Assembly: GCA_947579605.1 (NCBI GenBank)
Contig: OX388322.1
Location: 8,928,001 to 8,992,000 of the forward strand
Source of the DNA: Athripsodes cinereus
Taxonomy: Eukaryota; Arthropoda; Insecta; Trichoptera; Leptoceridae
Direction of reading: 5' to 3'
DNA length: 64,000 nt
Position numbers and translations under genes: made by a program. Below are positions 37,901-49,900 of the stretch, piece after piece (the stretch's first letter is position 1; every line of letters begins with the position of its first letter). The notes below the pieces were generated by a model, which was not told where the DNA came from, did no database searches, and worked only from the letters and a program-made list of their open reading frames with translations.

Positions 37901-40900
37901 AACAAACAGATGCTTTTTCACATTTATAAAAGTTTCGTCATGATATCCGACTAATTTATGGACAAAAAATCGCAAAAGAAAATGTATTTTATGTGCATAT
38001 TCTTATCGTAGATAAAATTATGATGCCTTACTATTTTTTAGTTAGAAACTAGAAACTATGACATAAGTCGCTTGTCTGTTTTATTAAAATACATTATTTT
38101 ATTATTGTCCATTGAAATAAATGAAAAAATATATGTTATTTCTTCATCACTCGATTGTGTTGGTATAAACGACCCTTAAAATATAAAAGCTGTACTGCAC
38201 GCACGTTTTACTAATTTATCAGTGTTCTATACAATGTGCTCCATTAGTAAATTATGTAAATATATTAATGTATTAACAAATCAGTTTAAAGGTTTAAGTA
38301 TCCGACCTATTTTGATGCAAATTTGCAAAAGCGTTTAAAATATAACCTTAATATAACAGCTTTTCTTCCTTTCCCGTTTTACACGAGCAGAAGAAACGAA
38401 CAGACTCATACCTTTTAGGTAGGTATGTACTTAACCTACTGTACATATATTATGTAACATTGCTGGTTATTATTGGCGTTTTATGCAAATGTTTCATGTG
38501 GAAATGGAATATAAAATATAATTTATTATCTTCCCTTTCCTTATACCTAATATTTCTCTGATAATATCTAAAGGTTATATAAGATGTTATATATTTTTCA
38601 ATATCATGTCCAATCATAAATTTAATGGATATCTATGTATGCCATTATTCTCAAAGTAAAGATATTTATTATATACTTAAACAATTCCTGACACAAAAAG
38701 TGCTGCTCCACTTATGGATTTGTATAATACTGTTCACATCGTTTGTGATATTATGATTATTCATATCCCTGTTAAAAACGTAAATAAATAAATATTAAAC
38801 GCGTTTTTATTTTATTTTAGGATACGGCAATAAACCTTTTAGGTACCTACATGTTAACATAAATAAAAAATATACAAAAATACAACAATGAGTAAAATAA
38901 GTCATAGTATCTAAATTTGAAATACTGAACAAAGTATTATGACCAAGTGCTTTAAATACTTGTAAGGTTAAAAAAAAAAATGTTTTCAATATGACTTATA
39001 AATAGCTTGTACTTCAATTTTTCATTTCATTTTTATTCACGTTTTTACTATTCATAGATAAAAATTCAGAAAAAAAATTTTTTATTCACAATTTACTTAA
39101 ATATTCATTACTTTTATAACTAAGCAATAAAAATAATCGCACCTCTGTGTTATACTATAATAACACAAATTTAAAACAAGCATATGAAAAATTAACCCAA
39201 AGTGAAGTAAGTAGTTTTTTTCTATACATACTTAAATTTTCAATAAGAAGCGAAAATATGTATTTAAATAAGGCAGTAAGTAGCGTTGTTGATAATTATA
39301 TAAATAACTGTAACTTAATTTCAACATTTAATCATAAAATTTTCTACAAAATTAATAATAAAATACCTAAAATGAAACAGAAATTTTCAGAAACTCATTT
39401 TACATGCTTAGCAATAAAGTTGTATGTGTTAATAAAGCGTTAATATGTAGGTAATTAATTATTTATGGTGTTTTAGGATTACCCATCTGCCTATTTGGTT
39501 CTTTCATTACTTTTTAAATATTCAGTAGGCTTCCTAATCCTAATACCATCCTGTTACTTCATTAGGAGATTCTTTCATTCTATTTCCTTGGAAGATTTTA
39601 TATCTTCACTATAAAAGCTCTGTGCAAATATTATACTTTTTGTTCTTGTGCTTTTTAGTGAAAACATTTAATGACTACAACATTTTTATTATCATTTTCC
39701 ATGTTTTCTTTGAATGTTTTTTCAGATTAAATTCCATAAATAAAAAAACAAATAGGTTTACAAAAAAATTAAATAATGATAAAGTACTTATATAAAAATA
39801 AAATATAGTATTTGAACACTGTTAAATTTCCACTTAATTAGGATTGACACCGAACGTTTTCTCATATACTTGTAGGCATCTTCAGGGTAACTTCAGTTTT
39901 ATTTTTATATAATTAAAATTTGAAATGGATTTCCACAGTGTGAATACAAAAACTCTTGAATTATTAATTAATAATTGAGTACGTTTATTTTTATGTTTGA
40001 ATTCATATCCTAGACAATTTATTTGACAAAATACTAATGCATGTTATAATTAGAAAATATTTAAAATAAAAGCATAGATCGTCTTCAATTATTTGAAAAA
40101 TCCAGTATTTTGTAAAAAATAAACACAAGAGTTCGGTTGTAGATTAACAAAATAAGCGGATATATGCAGTACAAAAAATAAAAAGTCAATATTTTTCAAT
40201 GTATACAACAAACATAAAAATATAAAACATTTTGTTTGGAATGCTTTGGAGTCAGAGAGAATTTCTTTAACAAAATCTGAATAACAAATTGTAAAATTCG
40301 TAACTAAATAGAAATAATAATATATGAAATGGAGAATATCACGATACCAAAGTTATTGGATTTTGAAAACGGATGATGGATATGAGAAATTGAATTTAAT
40401 ATCTCGAAAATATCTAAATTGAATACAAGTTTGTTATATGAAAACTATAATATTATAAAATATTTCATGGCGATGCGACGCGTGTAATAACAATGGAATG
40501 TTTCATGAAAATTTTGTAAAAATTTCATGAGAATTTACTGCTGTTTTGAAGTTTGTTGATTTTTCACAAAATAATATAAATTCTATTTATTTCTACAAAA
40601 AATTCGAACACTGATAGATATTCATGAAACTTTACCTATAGTAAAACATTATATTACTTATTAATATCAGTAGTAAAGTTTACATAAGAGTATTATCAAA
40701 AATAAAAAATATTTACAAACTATAGGTACAAATAGGTGATATTATAATTTTTTTATAAAATGGCAACATCGTTTTCATAACTATTTTAATATAACAAAGC
40801 ACCTCCTTTTGAGTTTCACAGTTTAGAATAAGAAACTGTAAAATTTAATTAAATATCACTTCTTCGAGCACAATACAATATTATTAATGTCGCTCTATTT

Positions 40901-43900
40901 TCAGATTGTTACCTGTGAAAGAAAACTTCTTGTGCCGTCAGATTTTCAAGGTAAGTAAATAGTTTATTTTGTCGTACTTTTAATCACTTCTATTTATCTT
41001 TAGTCCCTGTAAGAAAATTATATTAAATATATGAAAATCATTAAGTTTATTGGATTATTATTTTTTTAGTTCTAATTGCAAACCTGAATAAAAGAAATAT
41101 TTACAAATATAAATGTTTTGAACAATAGTGATCTTCACTTTTTTTAAGAATGGTGACATTCAACAATTTGTATAAAATTATTTAATTTTATATCTAGAGT
41201 AGACAAATTCTTTGTTGTCTTTTAATTTTATTGTTAATCATTAAAATAATAATCATTTCTTAACATGTCTTAGTAATAATAAAGATATATAAAGTAAATT
41301 AATTTATTTATTTAAGTATATTATTTTTTTATCACTGTGTTGAATTCTTATGTAGAAAGCAAGAAAGATACTTAATCTAGTATACAAATAATTGAATCAT
41401 TTAATAGTAAAATAATGTAAGTAAAAAAAATACATTTTCCACCATAAAACTTTTTTATTAATTTTCCCTAATATAGGCGTTAAGTAGGACGTACAGTTAT
41501 TCTACATGTTATCATAGATCGAGAGTCTTTGTTAAATAGTAATTTGCATCATTGAATGTTTTCATTTAGATGAATATTTAGTGTAACATTAGGTAAAAAT
41601 TATAGAAAGTGAGCAACAGGAAAAATGATATAATTTTACAATTAATTGATTAGTTTCATAAATAATTCTGCTAAAATAATCACCTGTTTTATGAATAGAA
41701 ATATCGCAGTATCGCAGGTTCTTTATTCAACTATCGCAAATAATTATGAAAGTTTGTAACTGACCAAAAGCATTTTTCTTAAAATTTGCTGAATATTTAT
41801 AACCAATTAATATAATAATTTAATAAGGTATAGATAAAATGTAATATTATTTATTTCACAATTACGAAGTTGTGTAATGATCTTTTAAATTAACTTAAGA
41901 CTCTCGCTTTATGTATACAATGTACATATTTATAATTAGTTAGGTTCCTACAAATAACATTGCTTCACAGCTTTCTGCTTCACTTCTTCTTCTAACTTCC
42001 CTCTATCGCCTCTCTATTAGAACTGTCTTTCTATTAGAAACTTCTCTCAATATTTTACCCTTTTATTAAATTAGTACATCATGTTCTTATTCTCTATTTA
42101 TGTGTCTTCTAGCTCTAGGTTACTATACATAAATCACAACTAAAACTGTGAAAATAGTTTATTCATAAAATAAGAGTATAATTATTGTTTTGTATCATGT
42201 TGACATAATTAATTAATTGATTTATGATATTTTCTAAACATTGTTAGAGATTATATTATGAAGTGTCTAAGTTTTTATTTATGTGTGTTTCATTACTTCA
42301 ATCCTAGTTTTCACGCACACTTTGGTATCATACAAATGTTTTATTTTATCTGTGGATTTTAATTATTATACTTCAAACATTTTATATTTTATTTTTTTGT
42401 ATCTTTGAATTACCTAAACATAAACATAATTGTTGTATTGGACCTTACGTAAGCAATTTAGCAAAACAATACATCTGTTTACACCATCATGGAAACTCTT
42501 GCATGACAACTGCATATAATCACCATGCCGGTCATCTTATGTATGACAACGAAAAATGAGACATTTAGGATGGGTAGCATACCATATTGTTGAATTGAAG
42601 ATGTTAAATGTTACAATATTTAGATTCAGAATAGGTGGCATATCACGATATTTATATACATTTCTATTCATGTATATATTTTTTCATTTTATGTTTATGT
42701 ATGATATATAATTATCATTTTGATCAACCATCCAATTTGTTTGGCAGATTTTTTTATTCATAATTCATTGTTTTCAAATAACAAAGCGTATTTCGTTTAA
42801 ATTTTCCATATTTTGCATTTCGTATTTTTCGAGTTGTTGAATAAATATCTCATTAAGATAGATAAAAATACCAATCCCAAATATTTAAATGATAATATTT
42901 CGTTTAATTAAAATATCCCAATTGAATAATTTCGTTTTGTGATTACATTTTTCAATCAATGTAAGTGTATTCTGAAAAAAAATATCTGGCATATTCATAC
43001 CAAAAACATAAATAAAACTTTAAAACATGCATTTACGAGTAAATATTTTTTAATTAATTTAATATATTAAATCAAAGCATTTTGAATACAAAAATGTGTT
43101 GTTTATTTTTTATTTAGGGTTACACAATATAATTGGTTGCACGTTAAATTGATTTCTTACTTTTGATGCGAGTGTGAGTTTAACCTTACTATAAAGTTAA
43201 TTACATACGACATCATCATAAGAATATAATATGACATTATACATGACTAGCGTCGCTGCCGGCGCGAATACTTGCATAGAGTAAAGCCTCGCATACATGG
43301 TAAACATTTGTTTAGCTACAATTGATCAACATTGTCAATGAACGGCAAGAATGCTGCTGGAAACTTTGTTTAAATCAATATAGGTTGTCCACACGCCAGT
43401 CTGCGTTTTAAATGTTGCTGTGTTCTCTGTATCTGATGTATAAAAGAGTGGGAAATAATTAATGGAAATCTATTTTTTTTTTATATATTTGGGTTTTTGT
43501 TATAAACCCAAATATTTTTGTTACAACCTTATACACCTTTCACAGTAAGCTAAAAGCTTGTGTCGTGAAAGGGGAGTTTGCCGGCACCTGGGATCAAGGC
43601 ACTCACCTCATGTGCGCGAGGCCGAGACTCTACCTCCAGGCTACTGACGAACTCAAAATCAAATATATTTATCTATCTTTTAAATTACGGCATATCCCAC
43701 AAGTGGGGTAGCCAGTAGATTAACTAAATGTACCTAATTCACATGTAACTTGTCCTCTCCGTGCAAATAAAAAAAAATATGTCTAAAGGACATCTACACG
43801 TTCACGAGTAGATGATCAGTGCAAATGATGTAATAAATTCTCATCAACTTTATAGTGATGTAAAACTCGTACTAGATCTATTGAGTAGGAACTTGTATTT

Positions 43901-46900
43901 TGATTATAATAATTATTATTTTGTTGATTCCCCCTTCACACATATGGCACCATCACTACACCTGTTGTCACCTGTCACCACTACTATTGTATTTGTATGC
44001 CTCTGTTGTTGTACCTCTATCTCACTCTGTCTCTTGTTGCCTTCTCCTGCAACTACCCCCGCATACACACCTACACCTGCTCTGCTAAACTACTACCACT
44101 AGGAAGGGATGGAAGTAAGTAAACTACCCTCTATCGCTTTTATTATTATTATCATCTTTAGTTATTAATAATCATGCAATAAATATATTTTTACTATGTA
44201 CCTACCTTATTTCTCCTTATGTCACTCGTCTTCCTACACCAATATTTCAGTGGATTGTGACACCACGAAAATAATATTTTTATTTAATTTTTGATGTTTG
44301 TTAATAGTTTTCAAACTATTATTTTTTTTAAAAAAAAAGATATATCTGGGTTATGTTATAAACGCTTGTTTCGTGAAAGGGGAGTTTGCCGGCACCTGGG
44401 ATCGAACACCGGACCTCATGTTCATAAGGCCGAGACTCTACCTCCAGGCTACCGACGATTATCATAATAAATATTCTTTTTATGGTGTCATGAACTTAAG
44501 TGATAAATGAGTAATTGAAAGATGAAAAATGAGAAATTGGTTATAGGATGTAAAGTGACTGAAATGGTATTTATGTAGGTTTATGTTTTAATACTAACAG
44601 TGGCGCATGTTTTTCTCATCACATCTGACTTTTAAAACTCCGTATTTAAATTAAAAGAACTCATGCAGTTTTTATTCATAAAAGCTTTATAATACTTATA
44701 AAAAACAAATATTGTTTACTCGTTCTACACATCAACGCACTAAACATATTATTTGTTTGAACATTTTGCTAGTATTACTAATAAAAAATAATAGGTATGT
44801 ATATTTGTGTTATTATTTTATTTTACTTTATATATGTATATATATTTTATTTTAACAAATAAATGTTTACATAAATTTTATTTTTCACGATAAATTGTAT
44901 TTCAAACAATGCGCTTCATAAAATTTCTATTATGACAGTGAAATTTATAAACAAATGTGAACAAAGAAATGCAAAATTTACCGAATTCATTCGCTTTCAC
45001 CTGTCTCCAAAGGCTTTTGTGTTACAGAGTACTTAAAATGTGTTTATTTTATCCTAATTATAGACTTTAATTATGTAATGAAAACCAACGACATAATTAA
45101 GTATGAAAATTTGCTGAATTGTATGGTGAAGGTAAACATATTCAAATACAGATTTTCAGACTGAAAATTTTACAAAATTCTCATAATATTACCGTTAAAC
45201 TTACTACTGCAATATAATTAATACCAAAGGAGGTGAAAGTGTTTATTATAATTAGACAATAATTAAGTAAAACCTACCGTAACCATTAGGTTTTTATGGC
45301 GATTTTATTTTGGGTCAATCTACCTATATAAAATAAAAACATTGTGTATCTATTTGATAAGTTTTATGGATCTAAACAACTCTTTCATAATACACTGATA
45401 CTCATCATCATCATCGCCCTCAACGCTCCTCTCGGGAGCACAGGGCAGAAACCAGCCTCCTCCATTCAGAGCGTCTCTGCGCCAATTGCGTCACCTCTTT
45501 CCACGACATTCCCTGCGCTCTGATATCGTTGTCATAGGAACGGTGTATTGTGAAAGAGGGACGCCCGGGCCGACGGAACCCCTGCGGATGGAAGAACAGT
45601 GCTCTTTTTGGCCAACTATCATTAGGCACTCATACTATGAGAATAATATCAAGAAAATGTCGTAAAAAGAGGTTGCTCAAATGAATAATAAAAAAAGGTT
45701 TGTTCCACATTGTAATGTTGATGGAAAAATGAGTGAACGAATAAATCTATCTACACCAGTGGTTCTTAATCTATGGGGAAGTCCCCACTGGTGGGGAGTG
45801 GCGAAGTTGCTAGGTGGGGAATTTCTTCCATTTGTTTGTCACAAAAAAAAGCAAAACGTATATCTACGTACTAAACACTGCATAGGATAAAATTGAATTT
45901 GTCTAAGACCGACGTTGTGATGGAGAATGGAGAGTTGGCTCACTAAAAAGTGGTGAATTGGAGAGAAAAAGTTAAGAACCATTGATTTACACCATCACGA
46001 CAACTCTCTCAAACAGGGTAACCAACAAAAAAATATGACAAAAAGTACACATTTGAAATATTCACTGGTAAAAGTACCATTCTGTGTTGTATAAGTAACA
46101 TATTCAGAATGGGTTTCCTGCCGCATCGTTGATTTTAAGATATTTTATTGTCTCACTTATTAACTGGAAGTCGATTTTAAAAGTAAGAATTCTATTCTAT
46201 TTGGGAAATTCTACAAAGATTATTTAAATATTTGATTAATAAATTTGTCTACATAAATAAAATTCACACATTTTGATTTAATATTCTGCATCTTTTGTGA
46301 AAATATTTTTGTCATTTAAAAATACTTTGTACAAGTTTTAACTGGGTTCTTAAACATCTTCTATTTAAAATATTTATCTGTCTATGTTTTTTATTGCTTT
46401 CGTTGCGTGAAATGCGGCCATTATAATATAAACAATAACATCTCCTTTATGGAAAAGAAAGATATTTATCTTTATAGTTTATATTTGCATTATAAGACAT
46501 CAGTTTATATTTCTTATATTGTTTTATTCAAATTTTGCTTTAAATTATTTTTAATGACTCGTTAATTGCGTACGGTATGTTTAAAGAATTTAATACCTTT
46601 AAGTTACAAAATTAATAATTTACGGAATATGAATACGTATAGTCACCTTTATAGTTAATTATTTTCCGTGACTAGTTTTCATCTTTCTACTTTAATAGTA
46701 TAGGTGGTTAATATCTACAACAATTAATATCTACAATTCAGCGATAAAGCATGACACTTACCTATGATTAACGATTTTTTTTATTGGCACCTAAAGGACA
46801 ATTTTTACGTATGATAATGCAGTTACTCCGCTGTCTACCTCGCTAGTATTTCAAAAAGCGACGGCGACAGTGAAATGCTTTATATTATCAACAACTTTAA

Positions 46901-49900
46901 AACAATCTCATGTACTTTTGTATTCTCATTCGGGATAGGTGGCAAACCTCGTCGTTGAGTTGGAGACGTTGAATTTCTGATCCACAAAGCTTTACCTGCC
47001 TTTTATAGGACACTACATAGCTTACAGAATAAAGAGGGAGCTCTGTTCTTTGCCAAAGCACGGTATGAAGTAATGTAATATCCAAAATAGGAAAACAGAA
47101 AATTTATTGAGTTGTTACATGAGTTGCTGATTATTGAAAGCACTTTGCCATTCCCATATTTGATTAAATAAAATAATTACAACAACAACAAAAAACAATA
47201 ATAGTACCTATCCTTTCAAGATATGGAAATTCAGTTAAGGTAAAAGCAAGAATAAATAATATTGCGCCGGACATAAAATTATCATTTTTAAATCTGTACA
47301 AATTAAATACATTGTTATTAATTAATTTTGAGTATTATTATTATTTAATGATATAAATTGACCCACTGTGCGGTTTGATAAATGTTTACATTGTTCACAC
47401 AAGTTCCCTATGAAAATAAATTAACATCCACAAAAAATATTAAATTGCGGTATAAACCATAATTATTATTTTTTTTGTTTTCATGCGTACGCGTAGTTAT
47501 TATTAGTAATGTAACGAATGTCCGTAATCCGTATTTGAACATTCGAAAATGATTATGCGGACGAATGTCTGAATAACTGCCTCTTATACGACACTCAAAC
47601 CTTATAGAACCGTATATTAAATACTTCATGTTTCATATTTAAACTGCAGGGCTACTCTTGACACAATCTAAATACGATCTTAATCTAGTCTTGATCTTGA
47701 TCATACGACGCACGAAGTGACTATTGGCCAAAAATACACGCAAACCGATCGCGCGTTAGCGGTTGCGCGGTGTTTTTGACCATATAGTCCCTTCGTGCGT
47801 CGTATGATCAAGATCAAGACTAGATTAAGATCGTGTTTAGTTTTGTCAAGAGTAGCCCTGCTGAGCATAATAAGTATGTTTGCAGGATTTTTATTTACAC
47901 GCAAATTATAAAGCGCTTTTTGTATTGCTTTTTGACCGTGCTTTTTAGTATTATATTGTATTACAAGTTATAATAATAATTTATTTATTTATTCTTTTTG
48001 CAGATCATCATTACATAACAGTGTTAACAAAATAATGTAAAATTTTAAAAACTAGGACGATAAAATAATAAAGACAATTTATATTTGGCGCCGTTTAATG
48101 ATCCGTAACCATCTCAAGGGCGCCACGGTTTTTCTTGAAAAGCAGTGTTTTCAGCTTACTCCTGAACGTATAAGCATCATTACTTTTATTATTCTTTCAA
48201 TCTTTTTTTATTATTTATAATTTATCTTTTTTTTTCGTTAATCTCCTTTCATCCTTTGTATGATGACCAAGTAAATTAGCTATCAGCAGGTGAACTAATG
48301 TTGCTTAACAGTTTTAAGTATTATATGTGTAAAAAATCTGTTGATATGCCAATTAAATTAAAATAAAATATATATTACAAAAATAAAGTTTTAATTGTAT
48401 TTTGAGATTTGGTTTTTCATAGACTATACGAAATATTCGCATTAATTTTACGGATTCGAATGTTCAGTATTTTGCATCTACAATTATTATTCTTTACTAC
48501 ATCACTAACAGTTACATTACGATCATAATAAGAATAGTAGAGACATGATATAAAAACAGTCCGTGTAGAGAAATGGCAGATAATTCGCGGGCGCGGGTAC
48601 AAATTTAATAAAGTAATTTACGAACGAAGCAGAGATCGTGCAAACAACATTTCCATAAATTATTATCTGTATACGAGTATGTAAAGTTATTCCTACTCCG
48701 TTATTGTTTAAATTCAACAATGTTCCTTACATTGTTATTATTTCATATTGTGCTAACTTCACGTCGCTTATTATCCACTAAATTTTATAACATTTTTTAC
48801 ATACGTTTTCTTTGAAACTATACTCTATCCCTTTCTTACTCACACATTGGAAATACGCACAGAACATACCAGAAAAGTATGTCTCAGATATGAAAATTTT
48901 GTGAATAGTCTGTTGTTATATAATGTATGTCTATGGTTAGACCTAAGTAACATCCCGCTTACCAAACGTTGTTTCGATTAATATGTACCTACTTACAATC
49001 AAATTTAAACACATGAATAAGCCACTAAACCACAACCATTAGACCTGATTACGTAGCAGCTCTCTCACAAAACATTGTTTTGATTTTCCTGATCAAAAAA
49101 AATAATTTTAAATGTCGTGAATGTCGTCAAATAGCTCATTCTGACCATAGAACAGTTGTTGCTATTCAAAAATTCCACAATAATAATATGTTACAATATT
49201 TGCATAGATGAAAAATTTGGATTGTTTGGTGTTTTATTCCTCTTCTTTTCTACGTGTCTTGTCGGATCCCCCCGACATTGACGGCCACCTGGGAGCAATC
49301 TTTCCTGTTCTGGACAGCACGAAACAGCTCCTCCACACCTCTCATCTCGGTCCACTATCGGTGTTTTATTGAGTAGGTGTAATTTCATTTTATGGCAATG
49401 CACACGAAATCGAGTGAATTATATATTGATTTAGTACAGAGGTTCCCAAACTTTTTTCCTCATGGACCACTTTCAAAAATTTGCTGGTTCCGGTGGACCC
49501 CCTGTATTTCTACCCCCCCCCCCCCGTCGCTAAATTATTAAAATGGTATAGGAATTTGAAATATTTCAAAAACTCCACAGTTTTCTTACAGAATATTTTC
49601 TCACAGTACCTTGTTCTACCGGGTATTTGTACCGACTATTGTTTATGTCAATATCTGGTGCTTTTACCGAATATCCGATGCTTTAGCTATAGATTCGTGG
49701 ACCCCATTTTTTGGTCACGCCAACGTGGACCCCCGCCGAGTCTCTCGTGGACCCCTGGGGGTCCACCTGGACCACATTGGGAATCACTGATTTAGTACAA
49801 CAATAACATTTGGTTTTGTGAGTTTTGCTTAAACCAGGAATAAAGAAATGTTTTACGAATAAAGTTTCTCATTTATTCGAGGCTAACATTAGACAAGTCT

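Larger units (their letters stand above)
28941..40904 (+). other. Four introns of Cbp53E (2.1-3.7 kb)
   Basis: Intron B-C (28941-31875) holds LINE tails T1 and T2 and a GC-richer block at 30860-31090. C-D (31933-33984) holds two LINE ends. D-E (34069-37127) holds a MITE, the best SINE-B and palindrome S4. E-F (37184-40904) is almost featureless AT-rich DNA apart from a T2 tail. Confidence 0.6.

Noticed and set aside
43812..44102. 96-codon + frame in a GC-richer block
   Set aside because: Low-complexity Thr/Pro/Leu composition, overlapping open frames and no recognisable domain; more likely a decayed insertion than a gene.
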